Positions 6,801-15,300 of a DNA stretch of 64,000 nucleotides are shown here, in pieces. This DNA is from Pedococcus cremeus (GTDB lineage: Bacteria; Actinomycetota; Actinomycetes; Actinomycetales; Dermatophilaceae), in assembly GCF_900111375.1 (NCBI RefSeq), contig NZ_FOHB01000003.1:1-64000 (forward strand), in the 5' to 3' direction. The translations under genes were made by a program, and so were the position numbers. How positions within the stretch are numbered: the stretch's first letter is position 1; each line of letters begins with the position of its first letter. The notes below the pieces were generated by a model, which saw only the letters and a program-made list of their open reading frames with translations, ran no database searches and had not been told where the DNA came from.

Positions 6801-8827
6801 GCAGCGCCGGCTACGACCACAAGGCGATGGGCATCACCGCCCGCGGCGCCTGGGAGTCGGTCAAGCGGCACTTCCGTGAGATGGGCGTCGACACCCAGAC
6901 GCAGGACTTCACCGCCGTCGGCATCGGCGACATGAGCGGTGACGTCTTCGGCAACGGCATGCTGCTCTCGGAGCACATCCGCCTCGTGGCTGCGTTCGAC
7001 CACCGGCACATCTTCATCGACCCCGACCCCGACGCGGCGCGGTCCTACCCGGAGCGCAAGCGGCTGTTCGAGCTGCCGCGCTCGTCGTGGGCCGACTACG
7101 ACGAGTCGCTCATCAGCAAGGGCGGCGGCGTCTTCGACCGTTCGCTGAAGTCGGTGACGGTCACCCCGGAGATGGTGGAGGCGCTCGGCCTGCCGCAGGG
7201 CACCGAGCACATGACGCCGGCCGAGCTGATGAAGGCCATCCTGCAGGCGCCGGTCGACCTGCTGTGGAACGGCGGCATCGGCACCTACGTCAAGGCCTCC
7301 ACCGAGGAGAACTCGGCCATCGGCGACCGCGCCAACGACGCGATCCGGGTCAACGGCCACCAGCTGCGCTGCAAGGTCGTCGGTGAGGGCGGCAACCTCG
7401 GCTTCTCGCAGCTCGGACGCATCGAGGCGTCGCTGCACGGCGTGCGGATCAACACCGACGCGATCGACAACTCGGCGGGCGTCGACACCTCCGACCATGA
7501 GGTGAACATCAAGATCCTGCTCACCGGGCTGACCCGCGACGGCGACATGACGCTCAAGCAGCGCAACACGCTGCTCGCGTCGATGACCGACGACGTCGCT
7601 GCCTCGGTGCTGCGCGACAACTACGAGCAGAACGTCCTGCTCGGCAACGCCCGGGCCCAGGAGCACGGCATGCTGCCGGTGCACCAGCGCCTCATCCACT
7701 GGCTGGAGGAGCGCGGCGACCTCGACCGCGAGCTCGAGTTCCTGCCGTCGGACGCCGAGCTCGACCGGCGCGCCAGCGAGGGCCTGGGCCTGAAGTCGCC
7801 GGAGTTCTCGGTCCTCGTGGCCTACTCGAAGCTGGCCCTCAAGGAGGACCTGCTCAGCTCCGAGCTGCCCGACGACCCGTGGTTCCAGGCGACGCTGGCC
7901 GGCTACTTCCCGCGGCCGATCCGCGAGCAGTTCCCCGAGCAGATCAACCAGCACCCGCTGCGCCGCGAGATCATCACCAACGCGGTGGTGAACTCGATGG
8001 TCAACCGCGGTGGCATCACGTTCGCCTTCCGGGCCATGGAAGAGACAGGCGCCAACCCCGAGCAGATCGCGCGGGCCTTCGTCGTGGCGCGCGAGATCTT
8101 CGACCTGCCCGGCTTCGTCGCCGAGGTCCAGGCGCTCGACAACCAGGTGGGCACCGACGTCCAGACCCAGCTCTACCTCGAGTTCCGCCGGCTCATCGAC
8201 CGCTCGATCCGGTGGTTCCTCACGTCGCGGCCGTCGCGCCTCGACGTCGCCAGCGAGGTGGCCCGCTACCAGGACGTCGTGCGCGACTTCGCACCGCAGA
8301 TCCCCGCCATGCTCAAGGGCGCTGAGGTGAAGCGCATGGAGCGCAACGCCCTCGCCTACGAGCACCTCGGGGTCCCGGAGGAGCTCGCTCGCCGCTCGGC
8401 CAGCCTGCTCGACCAGTTCTCGCTGCTCGACCTCGTCGACATCTGCTCCGACACCGGCGAGCAGCCGGACAGCGTCGCGGCGCTCTACTTCACCGTGTCG
8501 GAGAAGTTCAGCATCGACCTCATGCTCGGGCGGGTCACCAACCTGCCGCGTGACGACCGGTGGGACGCGCTCGCGCGCGGTGCGCTGCGCGACGACCTGT
8601 ATGCCGTGCTGGAGTCACTGGTGCGCTCCGTCATCGAGGCGAGCGACGCCGAGAAGGAGCCGGCGGAACGGTACGAGCAGTGGGCGAAGGCGAACGCCGA
8701 GTCGCTGACCCGGGCCCGCACCGCGCTGGCCGGCATCGAGCGGCTGGAGCGGCCGAACATCGCCGCGTTGTCGGTGGCGCTGCGCACCCTGCGCTCCGTG
8801 ATCCGCGCCGGTGCCGCGGCGTCCTGA
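3893..8827 (+). CDS. gdh: NAD-dependent glutamate dehydrogenase, large 180-kDa type
   Basis: At 1644 residues this matches the large bacterial NAD-GDH family (Streptomyces and Pseudomonas type), which oxidises L-glutamate to 2-oxoglutarate and ammonium in the cytoplasm. The long N-terminal half holds the ACT-like regulatory segments. The catalytic dehydrogenase core begins near residue 835 with RGGLRWSDRREDFRTEVLG, followed by the substrate lysine in V-P-T-G-S-K-G-G-F near residue 872 and the nucleotide-binding VGIGDMSGDVFGNGML near 1005. A GGAGG lies about 15 bases before the ATG. Around residues 776-796 there is a Gly/Pro/Ser-rich linker built from a short tandem repeat, apparently a recent insertion between domains. 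Being next to pxpABC suggests linked use of pyroglutamate and glutamate, an inference only. Confidence 0.96.
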   Translation: MSASLEQSREQLLHAAAELGAHAGGEGLETFLQGYYRHVATEDLLARAPEDLLGAATHHMELARTRPVGTVNVEVFNPEVEEQGWASAHTVVQVVTDDMPFLVDSVTSELSRMGRTVHLIVHPLMVVRRNAAGDLEEVIGRGTRDSGVDADTNGGFGVVRESWMHVEVDRESDPEDRADIAANLRRVLSDVREAVEDWPKMRAKCSEIAEALKTAPPAGIPTDEVDQTRRLLDWLSDNHFTFLGYREYRLGRENGTDVLTAVQGSGLGLLRYDSSPEGVRLSEQASAVAREPKLLIVTKANSRATVHRSTYLDYVGIKTFDEQGEVTGEKRFLGLFTSTAYTESVTRIPVLQDKINAIFERTGFATDSHSGKDLLEVLETYPRDELFQADEEELHDNTTAVLHLQERRKTKLFLRKDEFGRFMSCLVYIPRDRYNTAVRLRMETILRKAFSGASVDYTTRVSESALARLHFVVRVPQGQRIPEVDVDVLEKQLIDATRTWDEDLAEAARTEVGEESAARLSSLYGKAFPEAYKEDFTPRVGVADIRHMEALDTDETTGLNMYQEPGGPSHERRFKLYRRGPLSLTQVLPMFTHLGVEVVDERPYEIDRGDGVTVHIYDFGLRVRNEKVWTGEARDRTRELFQDAVGAVWNGHAESDGFNALVLGAGLTWRQVVIIRTVAKYLRQTQSTFSQDYLENALVQNLPIAAMLVELFEERFDPSRYAGAAGPDRTAAEEAVADRIEKALDAVKSLDQDRIIRAFLGVIRATLRTNYFQDSGPAAVGGPSADGGPSADGGAKSYVSLKLNPKAVPDLPAPRPAFEIWVYSPRVEGVHLRFGPVARGGLRWSDRREDFRTEVLGLVKAQMVKNAVIVPTGSKGGFYAKQLPDPTVDRDAWLAEGIASYKLFISGLLDITDNRVGSEVVPPKDVVRHDSDDPYLVVAADKGTATFSDIANGVAQSYGFWLDDAFASGGSAGYDHKAMGITARGAWESVKRHFREMGVDTQTQDFTAVGIGDMSGDVFGNGMLLSEHIRLVAAFDHRHIFIDPDPDAARSYPERKRLFELPRSSWADYDESLISKGGGVFDRSLKSVTVTPEMVEALGLPQGTEHMTPAELMKAILQAPVDLLWNGGIGTYVKASTEENSAIGDRANDAIRVNGHQLRCKVVGEGGNLGFSQLGRIEASLHGVRINTDAIDNSAGVDTSDHEVNIKILLTGLTRDGDMTLKQRNTLLASMTDDVAASVLRDNYEQNVLLGNARAQEHGMLPVHQRLIHWLEERGDLDRELEFLPSDAELDRRASEGLGLKSPEFSVLVAYSKLALKEDLLSSELPDDPWFQATLAGYFPRPIREQFPEQINQHPLRREIITNAVVNSMVNRGGITFAFRAMEETGANPEQIARAFVVAREIFDLPGFVAEVQALDNQVGTDVQTQLYLEFRRLIDRSIRWFLTSRPSRLDVASEVARYQDVVRDFAPQIPAMLKGAEVKRMERNALAYEHLGVPEELARRSASLLDQFSLLDLVDICSDTGEQPDSVAALYFTVSEKFSIDLMLGRVTNLPRDDRWDALARGALRDDLYAVLESLVRSVIEASDAEKEPAERYEQWAKANAESLTRARTALAGIERLERPNIAALSVALRTLRSVIRAGAAAS

Positions 8828-8848
8828 CGCTGCCGTGGTGACGCGGCC

Positions 8849-9547
8849 GTGGTGACGCTGGGTCGGCTCGTCGAGCTGTGGCGCTTCCCCGTGAAGTCGA
8901 TGGCGGGGGAGCGCCTCACCTCGGTCGAGGTCGACGACCGTGGCCTCGTCGGCGACCGCGAGTGGGCGGTCTACGACGAGGAGGGCCGGCTCGCGAGCGG
9001 CAAGCGCACCAACCGGTTCCGGCGCATGGACGAGGTGTTCACCCTCTCCGCGCGCACGGTCGACGACCACGTCGAGGTGCTCCTGCCGGACGGTCGCCAG
9101 GTCGTCGCCGGCGAGGGCCCGGCGGACCTCGCGCTGTCGGACCACTTCGGCGAGGAGGTCGAGCTCGCACCGGAGGCCGACATCGCCCACCAGGACGCCG
9201 GACAGGTGAGCCTCGTCGGCACGGCCACCCTGCGCGAGCTCGGCACGATGTGTGGGCTCGACGAGCCCGTCGACCCGCGGCACCTGCGGGCCAACCTCGT
9301 CGTGGAGACGGCCGAGCCCTTCGAGGAGGAGGGCTGGGTCGACCGCGAGGTGCGCGCCGGCCAGGTGGTGCTGCGGGTGGTGGAGCGCATCGAGCGCTGC
9401 CGGATGGTCGACCTCGAGCAGGTGGGCCTGCCTGCGCTCGGGGGGCTGCTCAAGGTGGTCGGCGCCGAGCGCGACCTGTGCGCCGGCGTCTACGCCGACG
9501 TCGTGGAGTCCGGTGCGATCGCCGAGGGCGACCAGCTGACGGGCTGA
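8849..9547 (+). CDS. MOSC domain-containing protein
   Basis: A 232-residue protein with an N-terminal MOSC_N beta-barrel (residues 1-90, with F-P-V-K-S-M-A-G-E near residue 14) and a C-terminal MOSC domain (about 120-232) carrying E-R-I-E-R-C-R-M near residue 180. MOSC proteins handle sulfur or reduce N-hydroxylated substrates with a molybdenum cofactor; the Cys in the C-R-M motif is where MOSC relatives bind molybdenum or sulfur. The substrate is unknown. The GTG start is uncertain because the stretch before it is a short repeat (CCGTGGTGACGC twice) with several GTG codons. It follows gdh by 21 bases and may share its transcript. Confidence 0.85.
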   Translation: MVTLGRLVELWRFPVKSMAGERLTSVEVDDRGLVGDREWAVYDEEGRLASGKRTNRFRRMDEVFTLSARTVDDHVEVLLPDGRQVVAGEGPADLALSDHFGEEVELAPEADIAHQDAGQVSLVGTATLRELGTMCGLDEPVDPRHLRANLVVETAEPFEEEGWVDREVRAGQVVLRVVERIERCRMVDLEQVGLPALGGLLKVVGAERDLCAGVYADVVESGAIAEGDQLTG

Positions 9548-9572
9548 CGGCCGAGGCCCGCGCGGCCGTGGT

Positions 9573-9578
9573 TAGGCT
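9573..9578 (+). promoter_or_regulatory. Leaderless -10 element for the PdtaS-like kinase
   Basis: TAGGCT, then seven bases, then the GTG start codon. The upstream gene ends 26 bases before and there is no ribosome-binding site. Confidence 0.55.
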
Positions 9579-9585
9579 GCCTGTC

Positions 9586-11073
9586 GTGCCGACCCTCAAC
9601 GAGTCGCTCTCCCAGGCCACCGACCTCGCCCCGGCGGAGGTGGAGTGGCTGCACCTGCTCGTCGGCGACTGGCAGCTGCTCTCCGACCTGTCGTTCGCCG
9701 ACCTCGTGCTGTGGGTTCCCGGCGGGGTCGAGGGCTGGCTCGCCGTGGCGCACGTGCGGCCGACCACCGGGCAGATGGTCTTCTTCGAGGACGTCGTCGG
9801 TCGCCGCAGCCACCGGGGCCGCCACGCACTGCTCGACCAGGCCTACGCCGGGCAGCGCATCGTGCGCGCCAAGGAGCCGACCTTCCGCGACGACATGCCC
9901 GTCCGGGAGGAGGCCATCCCCGTCGTGAAGGGGGGCCGGGCACTGGCCGTGCTGACGCGGCATACCAACCTCGCCGCCATGCGGACCCCGAGCCGGCTCG
10001 AGCTCACCTACCAGGCCATCGCCGACGCCCTCGCACGGATGATCGCGGCCGGCGAGTTCCCGCACGCGTCGGCGCCCACCGGGCTGCGGCGCGGCGCGCC
10101 CCGCGTCGGTGACGGTGTCATCCGCCTCGACGTGGGCGGCGTGGTGACCTACGCCAGCCCGAACGCGCTGTCGGCGATCCACCGGCTCGGCCACGTCGGC
10201 GACGTGATCGGCGAGCTCCTCGCCAAGGTGGTGGCCGACCAGCTGCGGGAGGAGTCGCCGGTCGACGAGTCGCTCGCCCTGGTCGTCACCGGGCGCGCCC
10301 CCTGGCGCACGGAGGTCACGGCGCGAGGTGCCAGCGTCTCGATGCGCGCGATCCCGCTCACCGAGGGCGGCCAGCGCACCGGTGCGCTGCTGCTGCTGCG
10401 CGACGTGTCAGAGCTGCGCAGGCGCGAGCGGGAGCTCATCACCAAGGACGCGACCATCCGCGAGATCCACCACCGGGTGAAGAACAACCTGCAGACCGTG
10501 GCCGCCCTGCTGCGCCTGCAGGCCCGGCGCCTCCCGGAGGGGGAAGGGCGCATGGCGCTGGAGGAGGCGGTCCGTCGGGTGGGCGTCATCGCCCTGGTGC
10601 ACGACACGCTCAGCCAGGGTTTCGACGAGCGGGTGAACTTCGACGAGATCGCCAGCAAGGGGCTCAAGGCCGTCGTCGAGGTCGCCCGCGCCGAGCAGCC
10701 CATCCACGCGCACATCGTCGGCGAGTTCGGCATGCTGCGCGCCGAGGACGCCACGGCGCTCGCGATGATCCTCTCCGAGCTCATCCAGAACGCCGCCGAG
10801 CACGCCCTCGCCGAGCGCGGCGGCACCGTCGAGGTGGCCGCCAAGCGCATGGGCGAGGACGCCAACCAGACCCTCGAGGTGACCATCACGGACGACGGGG
10901 CCGGCCTTCCGGAGGACTTCGCGCCGGGCCGCTCCGGGCTCGGGACGCAGATCGTGCAGTCGCTCGTGCAGGACCTGCGCGGGCGGATCACCTGGGAGCC
11001 CGCCGAGCCGCGGGGGACCCGCGTGCGGTTCATCGCACGGCTGCGCCCGCTGAGCCGCGACGCCTCTGTCTGA
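9586..11073 (+). CDS. pdtaS: PdtaS-like cytoplasmic sensor histidine kinase
   Basis: A 495-residue soluble kinase. Residues 1-150 look like the GAF domain and about 170-275 like the PAS domain found in mycobacterial PdtaS. A HisKA_2 domain follows, with E-I-H-H-R-V-K-N-N-L-Q around residues 294-303 holding the phospho-accepting His. The HATPase domain has the N box S-E-L-I-Q-N-A-A-E-H near 405 and ITDDGAGLPEDF near 435. There are no membrane segments. PdtaS pairs with PdtaR, an RNA-binding ANTAR response regulator; no pdtaR gene is in this window. The GTG start is supported by the leaderless promoter and by the N terminus matching the family. The convergent whiB1 gene echoes the M. tuberculosis order Rv3220c-Rv3219. 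Confidence 0.9.
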   Translation: MPTLNESLSQATDLAPAEVEWLHLLVGDWQLLSDLSFADLVLWVPGGVEGWLAVAHVRPTTGQMVFFEDVVGRRSHRGRHALLDQAYAGQRIVRAKEPTFRDDMPVREEAIPVVKGGRALAVLTRHTNLAAMRTPSRLELTYQAIADALARMIAAGEFPHASAPTGLRRGAPRVGDGVIRLDVGGVVTYASPNALSAIHRLGHVGDVIGELLAKVVADQLREESPVDESLALVVTGRAPWRTEVTARGASVSMRAIPLTEGGQRTGALLLLRDVSELRRRERELITKDATIREIHHRVKNNLQTVAALLRLQARRLPEGEGRMALEEAVRRVGVIALVHDTLSQGFDERVNFDEIASKGLKAVVEVARAEQPIHAHIVGEFGMLRAEDATALAMILSELIQNAAEHALAERGGTVEVAAKRMGEDANQTLEVTITDDGAGLPEDFAPGRSGLGTQIVQSLVQDLRGRITWEPAEPRGTRVRFIARLRPLSRDASV

Positions 11074-11100
11074 GCGGGGCCGGGCACGTGGGACCGACGC

Positions 11101-11157
11101 CGCTGGGACCGTGCACGCTGGGGCGGGCACGCTGGGACCGTGCACGCTGGGCGGGCA
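11101..11157. repeat. Two-copy tandem repeat of about 29 bases
   Basis: CGCTGGGACCGTGCACGCTG begins both copies (11101 and 11130); each continues with a G-rich run and GGGCA, the second copy one G shorter. It lies between the convergent kinase and whiB1 genes. A partial third unit (GTGGGACCG) precedes it. Confidence 0.85.
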
Positions 11158-11163
11158 CAGAAG

Positions 11164-11193
11164 CGCCGCGCGGGGAAGGTCCCCAGCGCGGCG
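11164..11193. terminator. Terminator hairpin between pdtaS and whiB1
   Basis: CGCCGCGC pairs with GCGCGGCG, with an inner GGGG/CCCC extension around a short loop. It is placed 13 bases after the whiB1 stop and about 90 after the kinase stop, so it can serve both converging transcripts. Confidence 0.7.
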
Positions 11194-11206
11194 TGTGGAG
11201 GTGAGG

Positions 11207-11455
11207 TCAGCCGGCGCGACGGGCGCGGGCGTTGCGGCGCTTGAGTGCTCGGCGCTCGTCCTCGGACATGCCGCCCCAGACGCCGGCGTCCTGACCGGAC
11301 TCGATGGCCCACTTCAGGCAGGTGTCGACCACCTCGCAGCGTCGGCAGACAGCCTTGGCTTCCTCGATCTGGAGGATGGCAGGCCCGGTGTTACCGATGG
11401 GGAAGAACAGCTCAGGGTCCTCGTCGAGGCAGGCAGCGCGGTCGCGCCAGTCCAT
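11207..11455 (-). CDS. whiB1: WhiB1 iron-sulfur transcription factor
   Basis: An 82-residue protein with the four cluster cysteines at positions 9, 37, 40 and 46, the G-V-W-G-G-M turn, and a basic C terminus S-E-D-E-R-R-A-L-K-R-R-N-A-R. Spacing and surrounding residues (M-D-W-R at the start, E-D-P-E-L-F-F-P-I-G-N) match mycobacterial WhiB1, a [4Fe-4S] protein that reacts with nitric oxide and binds the primary sigma factor. The start is set by a GGAG ten bases before the ATG; an upstream in-frame ATG lies before that site and is unlikely. The pairing with a PdtaS-like kinase is conserved in actinobacteria as far as I recall. Confidence 0.95.
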   Translation of the reverse strand: MDWRDRAACLDEDPELFFPIGNTGPAILQIEEAKAVCRRCEVVDTCLKWAIESGQDAGVWGGMSEDERRALKRRNARARRAG

Positions 11456-11845
11456 GAAGATCGTGCTCCTTGTCATTGCGGGGTGTCGCAGGGGTGCCGC
11501 AGGGGTGGTCGGCTGGCAAGGCGCGTCATTGCGTCGTGCAGGGGGAAGTGCGTCGTGCAGTCATGCACCGCTACGGGCCGCACAGCCGATCGGCCATGCT
11601 AGCGAAGCAGCACACGGTGTGGGGAGGATGAAACGCGGGGGGTGCGGACATTCTCGAGGAAGACACACGTCTCTGCCAACGGAAAGCGGCGTCTTTGTGT
11701 TCCACTGTCACAGATCACACCGGTTTTTCCCAGAGGTTTCTTGCAGGAAAAGTCTCGACGACCTGAGGGATTGGTCACAGTCGGCCATCGGGGCCGCCGA
11801 ATCTGCGGCGGGGACGGCTCGTCGCGCTCGACTAGCCTGACTGCC
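11456..11845 (-). promoter_or_regulatory. whiB1 upstream region
   Basis: About 390 bases without a convincing gene, less GC-rich than its surroundings (for example around 11690-11760). On the minus strand a TAGCAT at 11596-11601 is a possible whiB1 -10 element and would give a leader of about 135 bases. A short palindrome, CACACGGTGTG, lies just upstream of it (11611-11621). Between 11485 and 11560 there are repeated GCAGGGGTG and GCGTCGTGCAG words. WhiB1 promoters are usually heavily regulated, so control sites are expected here, but none is identified with confidence. Confidence 0.4.
11833..11838 (+). promoter_or_regulatory. Leaderless -10 element for the small membrane protein gene
   Basis: TAGCCT, seven-base spacer, GTG start. 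No ribosome-binding site is present. Confidence 0.5.
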
Positions 11846-12268
11846 GTGACCGACGCCCCCCGCCCGTCCGACCGCCCGTCGTCCCACAGCGTGGACCGCC
11901 GTCCCCGACTGGTGGCCGCTGCGGTGTGTGCCCTGCAGGGACTGTTCCTCCTCGGGTTCTGCGTGTGGTCCCTCGTCGAGCTCTCGTCGTCCGGGTCGGA
12001 CAACCCGTCACGCGTGGTGATGGAGGTGCTGCTGGTGGCGGTCTTCGCGGTCGGCCTGCTCGCCCTGGGCCGGTACTGGGTCGTGGGCGCCGACTGGCCG
12101 AGGACGCCCACGATCGTGTGGAACGCCCTGCTGCTCCCGGTGGCTTGGGGCCTGGTCCAGAGCGAGCGGATCCTGATCGCGCTGGCCGTCGCCCTCGTAG
12201 CCCTCATCGGCATCGGTTCCGCCGTGGCTGCCGGCAGCTCGGACCGTTCGGGCTCCACGCCGGCCTGA
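11846..12268 (+). CDS. Small four-helix membrane protein of unknown function
   Basis: A 140-residue protein starting V-T-D-A-P-R-P-S. A Pro/Ser-rich cytoplasmic N terminus of about 20 residues leads into four hydrophobic helices (about 24-47, 58-76, 90-103 and 108-128) and a short Ser-rich tail. The pattern resembles small actinobacterial integral membrane proteins annotated only as hypothetical. I recognise no catalytic or binding motif. The GTG start is set by the leaderless promoter. The stop codon lies inside the first unit of a tandem repeat that fills the gap to the next gene, which is convergent. Confidence 0.8.
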   Translation: MTDAPRPSDRPSSHSVDRRPRLVAAAVCALQGLFLLGFCVWSLVELSSSGSDNPSRVVMEVLLVAVFAVGLLALGRYWVVGADWPRTPTIVWNALLLPVAWGLVQSERILIALAVALVALIGIGSAVAAGSSDRSGSTPA

Positions 12269-12326
12269 GCTCACGCAGGCCTGAGCTCGCGCCGGCCTGA
12301 GCTCGCGCCGGCCTGATCGCACGTCG
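12261..12326. repeat. Four-copy tandem repeat, 15-17 base unit
   Basis: Degenerate copies of CGGCCTGAGCTCGCGC, the first covering the stop codon of the upstream gene. The unit contains GAGCTC and GGCC self-complementary words, so the array can also fold and may act as a terminator between two convergent genes. Confidence 0.8.
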
Positions 12327-12334
12327 GCCCGGCC

Positions 12335-15300
12335 TCATACCGGTTGAGCGAACCGGCTGTCCTCGCGGCGGCGGACCTCCGCGTCGGCGACCGCCACCTG
12401 GACGTCGACCGGACCGGCGGCGGTCACGAGGAGCCCACGACCTGGCACGCGGTCCCTGTCGGCACTGGCGTGCCCTCGACCGGCGGCCAACCCGAACAGC
12501 TCACCGTCATTGGTACCCCGAGCGCCGAGCAGCAGGCCCACCTGGCTCCGGGCGACCTCGACCGCCACGCCGCGGTACTGCGTGAGCAGGGTGCCGGTGC
12601 TCGCCGAGCACACGACCAGTCCGTGGCCCTGCCGGGCCGCCCGTGCCAGCTCACGCAGCACCGGCTCGACGGGGGTGTCGAGCAGCTGGTCGGCGTCGTC
12701 GACGAGCACGGCGAGGTCGGGGTTGGTCCGTCGTGCGGCAACCAGCGCGTCGGTGTCGTCGACTCCCGCCCAGACGGACACCGCGGGGTGGTCCCGCAGG
12801 CGGTCCAGCGGGCCGCGGCGCGTGCTGACGACCGCCAGCGGGTGACCGAGATGTGCCAGGCCCTCGCCGAGGGTGCACAGGGCGGTCGACTTGCCGCTGC
12901 GGGACGACCCGGCCACGAGCCAGAGTGGGCCGTCCCGGTGCGGGTCCAGCCCGACGACGTCGAGCTCGTCACCGCCGACTCCCACTGGCACGGCTGGTCG
13001 GCGCGACGGCGTCGACGCCGTTTGTTCAACTGTGTGGCCGGCAGTGTGGTCGGGATCGTGGCCGGGATCGTGGCCCTGGGTGTGGCTGTGGATCACGTCG
13101 GTCCGGGGCACTCGTTCCGGCAGCGGCTCCACCCGCAGGGGCCGCGACCCGGGCCTGGGCTCCGACCCCAGTCCGTCGTGCCACATCGCTGGCACCCCGG
13201 CGGGACCCGATGCCGCCACGGCCTCCAGTCCGTGGATGGGACCGACCGATGGGGCGGCCAGCTGCACCTCAGTTCCGTCCGGGCAGAGGACCGCCCGCCC
13301 CGGCGGCTGCTCGACCGGCATTGCGGAGCGAGCCAGCCCCAGCAGGACCGCCTCCGTCGGATCGGCGAGTCGCAGCACGAGCCGTTCGGTGAAGAGGGAG
13401 GCGAGCCGGCCGTGCATCAAGGCACGCTCGCCGGTGACGGCGGTCCGCAGGCCGACCCCGCTCCCGTCGCGCAGCAGCGCGACGATGCGCTCGGTGAGCA
13501 GGCCGTGGTCGACCGCGTCGAGGTCATGCGCCACGAGGTCCCAGTCGTCGACGAGCAGCAGCATGAGGGGATGCGCCGCCACTGCGTCGGCCCGCCTGCG
13601 AGCCACCTCCCGCTCGAGCCGTCGGACCAGGCGCTCGAGCCGGCCACGGTCGTCCCGCGGGACCACGGCACCCGTGTGCGGCAGCGAGCTGAGGTCACGC
13701 AGCCCACCCCGGCCGCCGTCGACGGCATACAGGTGCAGCCGGTGCGGGCCGAGGAGGCGCGCGGCCTCGGTGGCGAGCAGCCGCAGGAAGCCGGTGCGGC
13801 CACTGCCGCTGGTGCCGATGGCGGCCCAGTGACCGGGACGGGTGAAGTCCCACACCAATGGTCGCTGCTCCTGCTGCGACGGCAGGTCCACCAAGCCGAG
13901 TGCGACGACAGGGCTGGAGGGGTCTGCCGCATGCCTGACCTCCTCCGCGGGCAGGTGCTCCGGCAGCGGCGCCAGCCACGGGGAGGGGACCGGCTCGGCC
14001 GAGACCATTGCCGTGGCGGCACGGAGGCTGGCGACGACATCGGCCAGATCGCCTGCCGACTGGGCCGAATCTGGCTCGGGTGAAGCTGACCGGGGTGACG
14101 CTGACATGGCGGGTGCCTGGGGCTGCTCGTCGGCCCGCGGCGCCGGAGCGGCTCCCGACGGCACGGGGCGCTCGGTCCAGGCAGCGGCGGCGACCGTGAG
14201 CGGCAGCGGTCGTGCGGCGCCGGCAACCGTGGCCGCCTGGAACGACACTGGTGGCTCACTGCCGGTGCGGGCGAGGGCCCGGCCGGGGGTCCGCTCGCTG
14301 ATGCCGGCCGCAGCGGGGTCGTCGATGACGTCGTCGGAGTCGGCCCGGTCGCGCACGCGCAGCGCGATCCGCAGGTGGACGTTGGCCTTGATGTCGGCGG
14401 AGACCACTCCAGCGGGTCGTTGGGTGGCGAGCACCAGGTGCACGCCGAGGGAGCGCCCGACCGCGGCGATGCGCACCAGGCCGGCGAGGAAGTCGGGGTA
14501 CTCCTCGGCGAGCACGCGGAACTCGTCGATCACGATGACCAGCCTCGGGACCGGTGGGGTGCCGCGGCCCCGACGCTGGTCCCACTCCTCGAGGTCGCGG
14601 GCGCCGACCGACGCGAAGAGCGCCTCACGACGCTTGAGCTCTGCTGTGAGCGAGGTGAGGGCACGAGTCGCCAGGTGTGCGTCGAGGTCCGTGACCATGC
14701 CCACGGTGTGCGGCAGACGGGCGCACTCGCGGAAGGCCGCGCCGCCCTTGTAGTCGACGAGCACGAAGGCGAGCCGGTCCGGTCGGTTGACGGCAGCGAG
14801 CCCGGTGACGAGGGTGCGGAGCAGCTCGGACTTGCCCGACCCGGTCGTGCCCCCGACCAGCACGTGCGGGCCGTCGCGCCGCAGGTCGATGGTGCACGGG
14901 CCGCCGGTGGTGACGCCGATGGGCACCTCGGTCGAGGCGGGCCGGACCGTCCACCGCTGGGCCACCGACGTGGCGTCCCGGGCGTCGCAGGGCAGCAGGT
15001 CGAGCAGCGACACGGCGTCCGGCAGCGCGCTCTCCTCGTCGGGGGTGGAGTCGCGCAAAGGCGCCAGCGCTCGCGAGAGCCGGTCGGCCCACCACGACCC
15101 GACCTGGTCGACGACCAGGGAGTGTCCTCCGACGTCGTCCGCGGCCGTCAACCGCCACGAGGTCCTCGGTCCCTCCACCACCGCCTCGACCACGGCGCGG
15201 CTCTCGTTGGGCAGGCGCCCGGGGTCGTCGTCGATCGCGATGACGCCGAGCCCCACCGAGGGCCCGTCGGCGAGCAGGGCTGCGACGCCGGGGATTTCGC

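Noticed and set aside
5453-8365. 970-codon open frame opposite gdh (minus strand)
   Set aside because: Arg/Val/Leu-rich shadow of a highly GC-biased gene; no motifs and no start signals; the plus-strand dehydrogenase is unambiguous.
11696-11712. CRP-like site TGTGT-N7-TCACA upstream of whiB1
   Set aside because: The spacer is one base too long for a CRP site, and the second base pair of the half-sites does not match; could be chance.
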